Assembly: GCA_964017195.1 (NCBI GenBank)
Contig: OZ024887.1
Location: 5,471,959 to 5,535,958 of the forward strand
Length of the DNA: 64,000 bases
DNA from: Siderastrea radians
Taxonomy: Eukaryota; Cnidaria; Anthozoa; Scleractinia; Rhizangiidae
Direction of reading: 5' to 3'
In this document: positions 1-12,795 of the stretch, one piece after another
Numbering within the stretch: the first letter of the stretch is position 1
Layout: every line of letters starts with the position of its first letter
Notes under the pieces: model-generated
What the model saw: only the letters and a program-made list of their open reading frames with translations
Database searches by the model: none
Told to the model about the DNA's origin: nothing
Made by a program: the position numbers and the translations under genes

Positions 1-484
1 TTTGTTGTAATAGGCAACATAACAGTTGTAGGGCCAGGTACCCTTGCCTATTTCATTTGATTGATTGATTGATTTTGTAGTTTTCAGGAATTATAGTTTC
101 CATCTAGAACTACTGTAATTAATAATAACGAATCAAACTTTACAACTGGAAAATGTGTATAAACTGTTCCTATTTGCACACAAATCTTTAAATTTGGATC
201 TGCAGGAATTTAATTTTCTATCATAACAACAATGACAAAACCACAACAAAACACTAACACATTTTTATTTTTACTTAAATAATTTTTTATTTGTTTTATG
301 CAACATCATGAGATTAAAACCATCTCAAATAGTTATCAAATAAATGTTAATCTTTTTCTCTTTCTTAAATACATGATTGTACTTCATTTTGTCTCATCAA
401 ATAATAGGAATTTTGTTTCATCTGCACTTAAATTAAAATGGAGTCTAACATAGATGGTTTTCTCTGCTTCTCTTTATATTCCAG
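1..484 (+). other. Intron sequence upstream of the first visible CCT2 exon
   Basis: AT-rich non-coding DNA that ends in a pyrimidine-rich tract and a CAG acceptor just before the first recognisable CCT2 exon at 485. It is therefore the 3' part of a CCT2 intron; the earlier exons lie outside the window. No other feature seen. Confidence 0.7.
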
Positions 485-3400
485 GAAGCTGAAAAGCTGG
501 TGTCATGTAAGGTGCACCCCCAGATCATTGTATCTGGTTGGCGCAAGTCTGTGTGTGTCGCTCAAGAAGCCCTGGAGGCTGCAGCTGTTGATCACAGCAG
601 TGATGAACAGAAGTTCAAGGAGGACTTAATGAATATTGCTAGGACAACACTCAGCTCCAAGATTTTGATGCAACATAGAGATCATTTTGCCAGTCTTGCT
701 GTTGATGCAGTTTTGAGGCTTAAGGTAAAAGGGAAATTTCCTTGAAACTTGATTTTAAGTGGTTGGAGGAGAACTGTTGCCAAATAAATTAGCCACTCGC
801 TTAACTAGTACTTAACTGTAAATGATTTTTATTGTAATGAACACCTGGGTTATGTATGTGGGGATGTGTTTATAAATTACTTTTGTTTTTAGCAATGGCT
901 TTTATAGATTAGGGGCATTGATTAGAGAGGAGTGTTTGTTCCATTTCCTTGAACATTTCATTGTTTGCCTGTATGTTTTTTGTCCTTAGTTTTTAGCCAA
1001 TGACGTCACGTTAGTGACGTCATATGGCTACTGTCAGAGCCTAAAAATCAACGATAGATGTTAGACGTTGGACGTTGTACGTACGTGCGATGTCTGTCTT
1101 ACGATTTGTGAGGCTGGGGGGATATTCTGTGAGACGATGGGTGGGGGTGTGCACCGGGACACTGAAAGTCTTACCTTATCAGCGGCACAAACCCATACAG
1201 CTAATGTTATGGGAGTAAGACCCCCGGGCTTTGAAGTGTTTTGCATTGGCAAGTGTGGATCTACTTCGAATGCCTGTTTTGTGTACGTGAGGTCTGGCAG
1301 GATTTTATTTGCGTTGTAGTCCTGTGTTTACTTAGCTGAAGTACATTTTTCCACAGCAGCAAATACAAGACGGACTTGCCAATTTGAGATGTTGTATGAA
1401 CAGAACGTGGAAATTAACGTTACATCGATCCCTAATTAACAGTGAAAGAAACAATATTTAAAGCCCAAGTTTATAACGTTAGTGAAAAGAGTAGAGTAAA
1501 ACAGCATAAAATTTTTCGGGATTATCTCTCGGTAACAGCGAATCTAAAATTTGCAGTGTCATTTTTGTGTGCGTGTCATAAAACATGAACCCAATTAAAG
1601 CTAAATCGGAAATTGCGCGGCTTGTTGCTAGCTATTCTTAAAACTGAAAAACTTGAATGAAACTAGTATTAAAATCCAAGTCACAGTGGTGATCAAGGAA
1701 TTAGAGGATGGATGTAGTAAAATCTTAACAAGATACTAAACGTTATTTCGGGTTATTCATAGCTCAAAGTGTAAAGCGTATGTTGTGAAATTTGCATAGT
1801 TGACAGCTGTAATTTCAGCCTTATAAGGAATGTAACGCAACACTTGAAACATCTCGAACCGACCGAAACAGTACCGAAAGATTAACAACAACAGATATGT
1901 GACAAAGCATTCTAACAGAGACCTGTTGGATCTACTGGAAAGCGAGCTGAATTTGAACATTTTCGTACTGTTCGAAGGTAAAGCAAACGAAATTTATTCG
2001 GCTGTAAGTTGAGACTCCAAATAAACACGTTAGCTAAAAATAACTTTGTACCGTGGGAAAGTTACAAATATAAACATACTTTGGTCGATTTGTGAAGCAA
2101 AAAGACGAAAATTATTATAGCCGACTTGATAACAAAGCAAGCAACTTCAAATAACAGGGGAAATAAATATAGTTGCAAAACTATTTCAGTCGTGTTTATA
2201 AATGCTAGTTCAAACCGATTTCGAACGAAAATATTGTGGATACAAGAAACGCCGTTTGATGGCAGACTCCTGTTTCAGTGGTTGCCTGAAACGTCTGAAA
2301 CCTTACAAATTAAACAAAGTAAAGCGAGTCGCGTGTCACGCAAATCACGCAGAGCGTCAAAACGGCACCCTTTAGAAAGTTGACCGTTTATGAGCACTGA
2401 AAAGTATTGGATATTCGCCGGTAGAAGTAAGAAATTAAAAGGTTCAACTGCAACTTGCATTTCTTTCCACTGATCTTTGCCTAAATTATGTATGCAATAT
2501 TTTTCGACGGTGAGTTTAAGTTTAAGTTTACTTGTTTTTGTCTGTGTTCTTTGAAGAACCGTGAAACAAAGAGCTTTCTTCAGTTTTTTTTTTACTCCAC
2601 GTAGTCACGCTGCTGAATCATTACCAGGTTTTATAGTGGATAACCACAAGATCGTTTTGAGGGGTTAGGGTGGGACTTACCGGAGGTGTAAGGTCCCATA
2701 GGTTGTCACGACAAATTTCACCATATTGTGAAAAAAAACGTCATTGGCTCTGCGCGTATTGCGTGCCTATGTTTTAATAGGGGGTAACCGTGTTTAAGTA
2801 GTAGATATACTTATAGGGTGTCCTTTTACAGAACAGCAAGTAAGCATTTATTACATCATTAGTTTACAGTAACAAAATTATATGTGGCAAATGCTGCATG
2901 GTATACCAATCCTTTTATTTATTTATTTATTATTTATTTTGTTGTCATTTTCAGGGCAGTGGCAACTTGGATGCTATTCAGATCATCAAGAAACTTGGTG
3001 GAAATCTGGTTGACTCTTACCTAGACGAAGGTATCATCTCACTGAGAGATTTATTCCAGAAGATATACATGTAGCAAAGTCAAGCAAAATCCACTTAATT
3101 AAAAAATAGTGAATTTTGTGTTGGACTGCTCTTTTCCTACGACCTTTGACATTGTTTGTTTGTTTTTTCCAATTAATTAAAACAGGATTTTTATTGGACA
3201 AGAAAATTGGTGTTAATCAACCCAAGAGGATGGAAAATGCAAAGATTCTAATAGCAAATACAGCTATGGATGCAGATAAAATAAAAGTAAGTTGAAACAC
3301 TGCAATTGAATGTAAGTCTTACTGATGCAAGGGTGTTGTTGCCTAAAAGGCAAAAACTGTTTAAAACACACTAAATTTGCTCTGATTTCATGCATAGACT

Positions 3401-6400
3401 TGTTGTTTTGGCTTTTTTTAGTTTACTTAAGAAACAATAAGTGAATGAACACTCCATTAAGGGGCTTTTCAGGGACAAGAAAATAACTTGCAAATTAAAC
3501 ATAATAAACAAAGTTAAGAACCCCAACTATTGAGAGACAGAGCAGTTGGCTATTTACAGATGTGGCTGAGAAGTTTAAGTTGGATCTACCATAAAACAAT
3601 TCCAGCTAGTGCTTAGAGCTTGACTTGAATTCCACGACCTTCAGATATCAAGTGCAGCACCCTAACCTCTTGCCCACACAGCCTCCATTACTAATGTGCA
3701 CACAATCCTGGTTAAATAGGGGCACTAGTCAACATGTTGGTAAATGTCAACTTGCATTACACAGACCTATATATGTATTGAGGAGTGCCAAGTTCATGTA
3801 TGTGGAGATCATGTTGAAACAAAGCTGTTTAAATGCTCAAGGTTCATCAACATTCAAAGCAACCTATATGGCAATACCAAAATAAACTGACACCAATTTG
3901 ACTATCACCTATTGAAAACCCAGACAAGTTGTTGAATTGTTTTAGTAGACATATACACTGTACATGTAAATGAAATCTTGTAACCAAAAAGCAATGAGCA
4001 GCTATTGTCTATCACAGACCCGGGGGGGGACTCCCATATGAAAGTGACGGGGATGCTCGTCGTCTTGCTTAGGGGTGTAAATTGCAGATTTTGGTCTCAC
4101 TTAGGGTGTTCAGGACAGAAAGCCAATATTTTTACTCATACAGGTATCGCTTAGGGTAGACTATGTACGGAAACTAAAGATTAAAGACAGTGCTTCTAAA
4201 ATCTAATAACAGAATACAGCATTCGATGTTAACATCTTGAGTGCAATTTAAATCCTTGTAGCTCTTATTTGGTCGTCTGTTTAAGCATGGTCTCCTTTAG
4301 GGGTCAAATAAAGCCTGAGCCATGCCCAGATTGGTCTCCTTTAGGGTTTTAATTCTAATTTTCCGACGAGCATCCCCGTCCCTTTCATATGGGAGTCCCC
4401 CCCCCCCCCCCGGGATCACAGAATACACTTGGAATGACGTTTCAGTTAGTCAGATTTGCATAATCTCAGTAAACCACAGTGAATAATAAAGAATGATAGC
4501 AACAGAGCTTCTGGTCAGAGTATACAATTATGCAATTGGGTTATTTTTCGGTATACTATCACTTTGATACATAATACACTTGCACAAACACATGTTGAAA
4601 GTGATTTGTTTTTTGAAAAGGTATTTGGCTCCAGAGTTCGGGTTGAATCTACTGCAAAGATAGCAGAATTAGAGCTAGCAGAAAAAGTAAGTATTATCTT
4701 CAGTGATTTCTACATGATATTCAGTGTTCATGTATCAGTTTAGGTATATGAATGATTTTCAGTGTGGGGTACTTTATTTTAATCTGACAATCATTTGAAA
4801 AGTGTTAAGACTGAAAGTCTTGTATACTTTTTCTGTTTTTAGCAAAAGATGAAAGAAAAAGTAGAAATGATTCTTAAACATAATATCACTTGTTTTATCA
4901 ACAGGTAAGTTGCTGTAAACATATGCTTACTAAATATTACACATGAGTATTTCTAAGCATGCATCCAGGTACAAAATTGACCAATAACGTTGTATGTAAG
5001 TTAGTTTCACTTTTTAGAGTAACCAAGAATGCCCTTCACAAAATTATATATGTGTTATATATATATCACACAAAAATTTAATCTTGGCTGCTGAGAGATG
5101 TGGGATTTCTCTTCTCATATTCAATTTGATAACTCACATGATTGCTGGATGCAATAGTGAGAGGTAGAATTTAACACGCAGTGCGAAATATCATATCTCT
5201 GTACACCCATATAACGTAAGTGGACAGTCTCTTTTGATTCTCTATTTCAAATAGATCAAGAGATTTGAGATGCTTCTTAAAATTTATCTTATTGTTTAAC
5301 TTGAAAAAAGAATTCATTTGTTTTCTCTAAACTGGATTCACTTACGCATAATTGAGAATGTTTGGTTGCAATCACTTCTCGAGTCAACTCAAGATTAGAG
5401 TCTTTAAAATGTAATGACTTGATAAGTCTCAATCCTATTAAAACTCTGGATGACACTGTCAACTTGCATTTGGCCATTGCTGCATTTTTAGGGTTGTGTT
5501 ACTGATGGAAATCTATTTGTATTTTTCAGACAACTTATTTATAATTACCCAGAGCAGTTGTTTGCTGATGCTGGAGTTATGGCCATCGAACATGCTGACT
5601 TTGAAGGTGTTGAGAGACTAGCTCTGGTGTTAGGTATGTTTATTCAATAAAAGTGTGAACGTGTAGCAACTTGCGGTCTCTATCAAAATATGTCTGTCCT
5701 CTGCATGTCATTTTTAAAATTACCACTGAAAAATGTACATGAGCAATTCCAACATGTACAGCAGTTCCACCATCCCACACATTTCATGTTCATGTACTTC
5801 CACACTCATTTTGCAACATTTGAATTTGCATTGTTTTGCACACACCAGGTTGTTTACTGCACCTGTCAAAAACATATCCAATCTTTAAACTTCAAAACCC
5901 AGCTAACAGTTTCATTTTCTGCTGCCATCAATAGCCTAACAACAACTCGGCAGTGGACTGTGAAGGACAAAGTGGTGACATCCACCAATCACAATGCAGG
6001 AATGTGACCTTTTTGACCCTGCTGAACTTAACTTCTTTGTCTTCTGATACTTATGCTAAGATGATTGACAGTAAAAACAAATGTAGTCATTGGTTAAGTC
6101 TCCATGCTGATGAAAGGTGCACTAACACACATTGAGATCCATTGTTATTTAATGGCCATCATTTTTTTAGGTGGAGAAATTGTGTCTACGTTTGGTCGTC
6201 CTGAGCTTGTGAAACTTGGCGAGTGTAAGGTGATTGAGGAAGTCATGATTGGAGAGGACAAGGTGAGCAGTTTTTTATCTTAAGGCCGTTTTAATTGTAC
6301 AGTGGAGTCATTAGAAAACCTCTTTCCCAGTTGTGGTAAGTCTGGTTCAGTTTGGTTCTTTTTGTTGTTGTAGTTGCTGCATTTCTCCGGCTGCAAGCTT

Positions 6401-7583
6401 AATGAGGCATGTACCATAGTAATCAGGGGAGCTACACAGCAGATCCTTGACGAAGCTGACCGATCACTTCACGATGCACTGTGTGTCCTCACACAAACAG
6501 TCAAGGAAACCAGAACAGTGTGTGGAGGAGGTATGGACAGATTTCATATCTCTTTATATAAGCCTGAAACTCTAGACTTGCTCTAAGTTGCATATTTTGG
6601 TTGTCGCAAGGAAGTGCCTCAAAATTTTGTGCTATCAGTCATCAGGGAGGATGGTGGCTTGCGTGATGCAAGCAGTGCTCTTTTTGTCTATGTTCACAAA
6701 TTCCACATTTTTGTCCAGCTTTTTTTTCTTAGAGCATGAATACAATAAGCCCTGTGATTTCAGAGAAAGAAACTAATGACTTGGAGAAGGTCTATACAAA
6801 CCTCCAAACATTCTTGTATTCAGGAACTGTTATTTTTAGTCTGAATGGCGCATTGAATAGTGTGAACTTCTGTATTTACTCGTCCAACTTTCCCCTACTT
6901 CTTTTTGTGTGTTAAGGTGCTTCAGAAATGTTGATGGCCAATGCAGTTTCCCAGCTTGCCGCTAAGACCCCTGGGAAGGAAGCAGCGGCTATGGAGGCTT
7001 TTGCAGCTGCCCTGAGACAGGTGAATATAACTGCTGACCGCACTGTGTAAATGTTCAGCTCTGATACCTTTTGCTAAACAGATCATGAGTTCGTGTGTTC
7101 ACACAGTCCTCCTAACAGTCACATTTTTTTGTTTGCTTTAGCTTCCCACCATCATTGCAGATAACGCAGGTTATGACAGCGCTGATTTGGTCGCCAAACT
7201 TCGAGCCGCTCACACTGAAGGAAAGAAAACGTACGGACTGGGTAAGTTGTTATAGTGCATTTCATGCTTTTTAAGGACGGTGGGTTCTAATACAGAGGTA
7301 TTTTAGCAAAGGTTATGACTACGGCGGAAAAGCAGATATTAGCAAGACCTATTGGAAGCTAAAAAGAAAAATGTGGGTTACCACGCATTTTTCAGAGATA
7401 ATTAAGCAACCTTAATTCTAAAAAAAACTTTAAAATACAAAGAATATAAATATGTATGGCATTTACTTTCCAAATTTAAGCTCAATCATCTCTGAATAAT
7501 ACGCGGTTACCCCCAATTTTCTTTTTGGATTCTCATAGCCCTTGCTAAGATCTGCTTTTTCCACATAGTCATAAACCGAACAA

Positions 7584-7655
<72 letters not shown>

Positions 7656-9099
7656 CAAATTCCTCAAGAAACCCGAATATCTAGGACCAGATAAAGATGC
7701 GCAGAACGTACGCGCAGTAACAAAAGGACGCAGCGTCCTTAAGCGATCTTCCTTGTACTAAAAAGGTAGCTGTTGGTATTGTTCACTAGTTTTATAGCAA
7801 AATAAGAACAGTGAAGCTGCAAGACTTCTTCATTTGACTCCTCCCCTTCCACTTATGGCTTAAAGTAATTGTATATTCAAATGATTTCATGAAAAATTGT
7901 GTAGGTAACTTACTGTTTTGGCCCGAAAATGAAAAACGCTTAAAACGTGTTCTACTGAGTTTGGTTTGAAATCGTGACCCCTGCGTACCTTTGTTTTCTC
8001 GTCAGATATGACTCACGGTCGCATTGGAGATATGTCTGAGATGGGCGTGACAGAGTCGTACCAGGTCAAGAAACAAGTGCTTGTATCAGCAGCAGAGGCA
8101 GCCGAGATGATTCTCAGGGTCGATGACATTGTTAAGGCAGCCCCGAGGTGAGAATATGTTGGCACTTTTCAAGAATTTTGTGCTATGCATAAAATTCGAA
8201 GATTTGTCACTGTTCTCGTTAAAAAGGCCAGTTAAAAAGATGGAACTTTCTCGCATGCGACGTGCTTGCAAGAAGGCTACGACACGACTTGTTCCCTGTT
8301 TGTTCACTTGTAAGTTGTAGGGTGATTAACACAAAACTGCTCGTGTAGTGTGTCGGTAGCATGGCGTGCGGCAAAGTTGCGTCATCTAAGTTGGGTTTTA
8401 GCTGTTATTTAGTGTTAATCCTCGACCGTGACGTGTTTCGTGGGCTTCCGTCTACATATGGACATGTATATGTACACAGAGCCCTGTGCGTTTTGGAAAT
8501 TTTTTCTCCAGGTTCTGGTAGCTGAAGTACTTTGGTGGAATACGTTTGGGGAGATTGACAGGGAAATCCTTATAACAGAAACCGAGTGCAAACTTCATAG
8601 TCGAGTCTTAACTTTGATGTATTTCATTTCATTTCATTTTCCTTTCTTTCCTTTCCTTTGCGTTTCATTTCATTTCTTTTCTTTTCTTTTCGTTTCTTCC
8701 CTCGTGTAAACACCTCGCGCGTCCCCTATTTTCGCGTCCTATATAACTACGCAGACTGTTGCTGCTCAGAGTGAAAGAAATTAGCGACCTTTTGATCGGG
8801 CTACGAGTACAAGATTGAGTATGAGTACGAATTTCAAACCAGTGATGTTTCCAGAGTTCTCACTCCTTTGTGTCGTTTACCAGTAGAGAAGGTAGCTCCA
8901 GGAACATGGCTGGTATTTGACGTGTAACGTAATGCCTGCAAACTGCAATTGAAAACTCGCACTCGTACTCAAATCTTAAGTTCCTCAATACCGTGGCGCT
9001 CGAAACAGAAACGCGAACTTATACCTACCGAGGTAGCCTACGGTGTTTAATTCGTTTTTCTGTTTCCTTTACAGAAGGCAAGAAGGCAGAATGAAATAA
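485..9099 (+). CDS. CCT2: T-complex protein 1 subunit beta (CCT2), 5'-truncated by the window edge
   Basis: This is a subunit of the cytosolic eight-subunit chaperonin TRiC/CCT, which folds actin, tubulin and other proteins with ATP. Twelve exons join in frame to 422 residues: 485-724, 2955-3030, 3186-3286, 4621-4686, 4843-4904, 5530-5633, 6171-6262, 6374-6530, 6917-7020, 7142-7241, 8006-8147 and 9075-9099, all with GT-AG introns. CCT2 proteins are about 535 aa, so roughly the first 110 residues (equatorial domain start, first nucleotide loop) lie upstream. Recognisable CCT2 stretches include [51 protein letters not shown], the GGGASEM nucleotide-site segment and [14 protein letters not shown]. 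The last exon gives a short basic tail (RRQEGRMK) unlike the vertebrate ending. No frameshift or internal stop was seen. The identity is secure; the exon edges come from phase-matched splice sites and are not transcript-proven. Confidence 0.95.
1001..1022. promoter_or_regulatory. Twin CRE palindromes next to a CCAAT motif, inside a CCT2 intron
   Basis: Two exact TGACGTCA octamers (1001-1008 and 1015-1022) sit 6 bp apart, directly after AGCCAA, so the block reads CCAAT-CRE-CRE. TGACGTCA is the consensus site for CREB/ATF-type bZIP factors. It lies in a 2.2-kb intron, so it could be an intronic enhancer, an internal promoter or part of an old repeat. No following gene is evident. Confidence 0.3.
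3434..3630. repeat. Dispersed repeat, copy 1 (in a CCT2 intron)
   Basis: The segment containing GGGGCTTTTCAGGGACAA, CAGTTGGCTATTTAC and AATTCCAGCTAGTG matches 56806-56990 in order and orientation, with scattered substitutions. Two diverged copies 53 kb apart indicate an interspersed repeat family, possibly SINE-like; class not determined. Confidence 0.6.
4019..4414. mobile_element. CCCGGG-bounded TIR element (non-autonomous, hAT-like), in a CCT2 intron
   Basis: A 396-bp element with inverted termini of about 40 bp. The left end (CCCGGGGGGGGACTCCCATA, then a segment ending GATGCTCGTCG) recurs inverted at the right end before CCCGGG. It is flanked by a perfect 8-bp direct repeat, ATCACAGA, at 4011-4018 and 4415-4422. 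An 8-bp duplication is typical of hAT transposons, so this looks like a hAT-type MITE. It has no coding capacity. The homopolymer G/C run inside each terminus is unusual. Related ends occur at 38260-38701 and around 35854-40536. Confidence 0.85.
7590..7653. repeat. (TC)n microsatellite in a CCT2 intron
   Basis: About 32 uninterrupted TC dinucleotides in the intron between the exons ending at 7241 and starting at 8006. Confidence 0.97.
8622..8705. repeat. Pyrimidine-rich simple repeat (TTTCA/TTTCC/TTTTC)
   Basis: Degenerate pentanucleotide runs such as ATTTCATTTCATTTC and TTTCTTTTCTTTTC in the last CCT2 intron. Confidence 0.8.
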
Positions 9100-9247
9100 C
9101 TGCTGGAAAGCCATGCATGTCTGTTACATCAGCTTCTGGTTGTTTTACCAGTCTATGATTTTAGCGTGTATAGAAAGAGTTTAAGAGCTGGCGAGAGGCT
9201 GGCTGATAGATAAAATATCTGTTTATAGAAATCAAATTTTAAAATTA

Positions 9248-9253
9248 ATTAAA
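9248..9253 (+). terminator. Candidate CCT2 polyadenylation signal (ATTAAA)
   Basis: ATTAAA lies about 150 bases after the CCT2 stop codon, the first signal-like hexamer in the 3' flank. ATTAAA is the commonest variant of AATAAA. Not verified by transcripts. Confidence 0.4.
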
Positions 9254-12200
9254 AACGCGAGTTAAAGCAACCACGATAGCTTTCTAAAGGGCGGGGTTCC
9301 AGATGCCGCAGTTTTGGTTCGGTGTCGTAAATAGATAGCTGAAGTGTGGCGGGTTTTATTAAAAAACAACAGCAACAACAACAATGGGAAAAGAACGTGA
9401 TCCTTATTCACATTCTTCATTAACGCAAGTATTTTATCTTTTAAACCAAATATTTTGTTTTTGGCAACTCGTGCTGGCAAATACAGCGTTTGTGATGGTC
9501 GCAAAGCAGTGAAACAAAACACTGTTTCTGGCGATGTTAACACGCCAACTTTTTTTTTAACACGAGATTGCAAATTGTAGTTTGCCACGTATAGGTGTCT
9601 TTAATAAGAGAACGACTAAAAATGTTTCAAAATGCAGTGCAGATCCATTCTCTATCGTGGTTTGCTTACACCTAACATTGTGGTTGTATATCGCTGTGTT
9701 ACATAATGTTCGTCTGATCCACGATCATTGCACGTACTACTGTTGACGATCAAGACACGGGAACACAAGCGGGACACCACAGCTGAATTAACAGGGGAAC
9801 CCTGCGGCCTCAAAATGTTCTGTTTTGTTTTGTTCGCAGGCCGAGGCGAGATGACCATTGCCGTTGATCCACAGATGTTTCGTTGTCGGTGCTGAGATGG
9901 CGGCTACGTTAAATTATACCTCGGTTGCACACACATCTTATTAGCATGACAAGGATGCAAACTGGAGTCACGGAAAGTTCTCTATTTCACTCAGTTTTTT
10001 CATGAAAAGCAACCACAGTGTTCTCGTGTGAGTCACAAGTGCAAACGGTGCATTTTTACTGGTGTATTCTGCCGGGTTTTGCGGAAAAGTGCAGAAATGA
10101 TAGTTAACCGCATGTCCACCAAAACTCTTCACGACAGAGTCGAATGTAGTGTAAAGGAATAAAGCTATAACCAAACGAAATTGTGTTTATTGACAACAAG
10201 AAACACTTTTCCAAACCTTTAAAGAAAGTACTCTTATGCCTCGATTATAATATTGCAGTAATTGCACTCTAATTGTCATGAAATCACTGAAGAAAAGAGA
10301 AGTCGAAAAGAAGAGGTAATGTCCTACTTCCTAGGGATATGCCCCCCCCCCCCGCTTCTCCTTTGTTGGAATGATTAAGGGAATGGGCCTAAGGGCCGAT
10401 TTTTGCTTACGAATTTTTGCTGTGGTATGCGACTTTTGTAGCGTGCGCTGGTCGCGAGCAAACATCATTTACAACTCATCATTCTAACATTTTAATTGTG
10501 GTTACGACTGTCGTAGGGTTTTTAAAACATGTTTCAAAATCCGAAGACATTTTTCGTGTTATGTGCAGCTGTCGTGAAGATGTTGTACGCCTGATTTAGA
10601 CGACACGATTCGTGTTGCAGACATGACGTGAGCAAGCTGCATACAACAGTTGTAAGAAAAAATCGTATCGTCTAAATCGGCCCTAAAACACTGAATTGGC
10701 GAGCGGACATGGCTCTGCAAGGCTTGGGGAGGCTAGAATAAGGGAAGATGTTGCATTTAGCTTGCTAAGCCTTGTCGTGCCATGTACAACATAAGTTCTC
10801 AACGTGATTTCTCCAAACAGCCCTGTCCTGAGCCGTTCTTCCCGCGCTCCAGAGGTGGCATTTACTGCAAGTTTTTTCTTTCTTTTCTTTTTTTCTGAAT
10901 TTTTGCTTAAATTGCAGTTCGTGCTGGGTTTTGGAGTTAAGTAGGGGAAAGATGAAATTTCAAAAACAGACAAACGCAGCTTTCCTTGCCTAGTTCCCAG
11001 CTCTCCTTATTTCGCCCTCGGATAAGGACGAAAAACCGTAGGCGCCGTCTCACAGTACTTTCACTCATAACTGACTCTGTGGGACGCTGAGAAGGAGATG
11101 AAACTGATCGGGACTTATCTTTATTCCCACGGTTTTAATTCAGGGCATTGCTGAAGTAACTTTCGTGTAGAACCACACCCCCAAATACCTAGACTGCACG
11201 TAGTCTCTAATTTTGGCGATGGCGATTGTGGGGCGGGTGAAGTACACATGCGCGCCCCACAATAGCCATCGTCAAAATTAGAGACTACTCACAGTCTACC
11301 AAAGACCATGAGAACGAACGCTTTCACCCCTTTTAGATGGCCTACAGTGCATAAGATTGCTGACTTTAACCGTGTATGCATCCCAACGTTGAGCGCATTG
11401 CTAGAAAAGGTGGAAACAGAGGTAGAAATCATGGTTGGACACTCGCTTCAATTTTGACGGTACCAAGTGACGTGTGTCGCGGGCTTTTGGACCCCTTCCC
11501 TATGAAATCTTTGAGCGAAACAGATTACCGTTTGGAATTCTTTTAATTCTGTTATGTGCTTTGTACTTTGAAGTACATGGTAATAAACTATTTTCTTTTC
11601 AAGGCTATTTACACTTGTATCGATACAAATACTATGAGATCGAAATTATAAACTTAAGAACATATAATACTCTATGGATAAGTTAAATTTAAAGCTGTCT
11701 TTGCAGCAAAACTGGTCGTTAAACACTCTTAGCTGAGAGCCTAAGACCAGCCGGAAGTGACGAAGTTTCAGTGTTCATATATGAGCAAATTTTGTTTGCC
11801 TTCTCTCTATTGTCAATGTTTTATAGTTATCTTCCCAGTCTTGTGTTTTTCCGGTCTTTGTTTATTCCTTCTGTGATTGTGTACTGCCTTTTTGTGGGAT
11901 CTTCGCAGCAGTCTTGATATAATGTGTTTGAAATTTTTCTGGTTTGCGCACTTGCTGCATTCCTTGTGATTGTTGTACCAGCACCTGTTGTCAAATGACA
12001 TATTAAAAAGATTGTTATAAGGAAAATTTCTGTTCTTTCTTCTTACAGACAGCAACTTCACTACTGACTAATGATAAATTACATTGAATTTCGCAATTTC
12101 GGTCAGTTCGCTAGTGTTCCCCTTGATTCACGCGCACACGTTTTCCTGCATTTTTGCCTTTATGAAAATTGTAAGGCGTGTCAAGTGACGCTGGGTTTAA

Positions 12201-12366
12201 TAATTTTCCCCAGAAAGCAAAAGTTTCGTCCGAAAATATGGTAAAAAAAATTAGTGACGATTATTCCACGCCTGCTTGTTGGATATTACGCTTGGCGTTA
12301 CGTGCCTCGTTGGTTATTTATCGCTTCATATCTGGCAATCGTGAGCCCCGGGAACGCAACTACTGT
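9254..12366. other. Intergenic, no supported gene
   Basis: AT-rich spacer. It contains a poly-C run near 10340-10355, the foldback at 11190-11298, and only short chance open frames without recognisable domains. Confidence 0.6.
11190..11298. mobile_element. Small foldback (palindromic) element
   Basis: The left arm (TAGACTG, then TAGTCTCTAATTTTGGCGAT and GGGGCG) returns inverted on the right (CGCCCCACAATAGCCATCGT, AAAATTAGAGACTA, CAGTCTA). Arms are about 45 bp around a 16-20 bp loop, with a few mismatches. It is a MITE-like or foldback repeat with no coding sequence. Confidence 0.7.
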
Positions 12367-12795
12367 GGGGGGCGCGGTGGTGTGGCGGTTAGCACGTTGG
12401 ACTTCAGATCTGAAGGTCGGTGGTTCGACGTCCAGTCCCTGCCATTGTATTGTTTTCTTAGACAAGAAATTTTATCTCACTTTGTCTCCCTTCACCCAGG
12501 GCCCGGTTGGAGGTTGGATAGCGCTACCCACCGGATAAATCGCTATCCAGCGGACAAATGTTAACAAAACAAAGTGCACTATCTACCTGTAAGTGATTTA
12601 TCCCGTGGAAAGAGTTGTCGTCTCTTTGAACAACCGGGGCCAGGTGTATAAAATGGGTACCGCTGACATTCTGCTGGGGGTAACCCTGCGATGCACTAAC
12701 ATCCCATCCAGGGGGGGATAACTACTCTCAGTAACACTCTCAGTTACTCCGGTCGTGTGGGCCACCTTGGCTCGTGTGTGACTCTACCTTTTTTA
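12367..12795 (+). repeat. tRNA-derived SINE-like element, interrupted by a small transposon
   Basis: The 5' part (12367-12436) looks like a tRNA. An A-box-like TGGCGGTTAGCACG is followed by an anticodon-arm-like TTGGACTTCAGATCTGA and a perfect B box, GGTTCGACGTCC. The tRNA-unrelated body runs through TGTATAAAATGGGTACCG and CATCCCATCCAGGGGGG to a T-rich tail near 12790. The body is split by an insertion at 12500-12640. The lack of a closed acceptor stem and the long body argue against a working tRNA gene. Confidence 0.65.
12500..12640. mobile_element. GGCCCG-ended MITE nested in the SINE
   Basis: About 140 bp between inverted ends GGCCCGGTTG and CAACCGGGGC, flanked on both sides by CAG (CCAG if one base is shared). 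Removing it would rejoin CACCCAG to GTGTATAAA, a natural SINE reading, so the insertion came after the SINE. The same end type and CAG/CCAG flanks are seen at 19775-20012 and 31262-31367. Confidence 0.7.

Noticed and set aside
1068..1319. Small gene after the twin CRE block
   Set aside because: The 83-codon frame lies in a CCT2 intron, has no known domain, and an equally long frame runs antisense.
12367..12436. A functional tRNA gene
   Set aside because: A and B boxes are present, but no closed acceptor stem is visible and the sequence continues into a SINE body.
12178..12564. 128-codon and 94-codon plus-strand frames
   Set aside because: They run through the tRNA-derived SINE and the nested MITE, and no protein family is recognisable.
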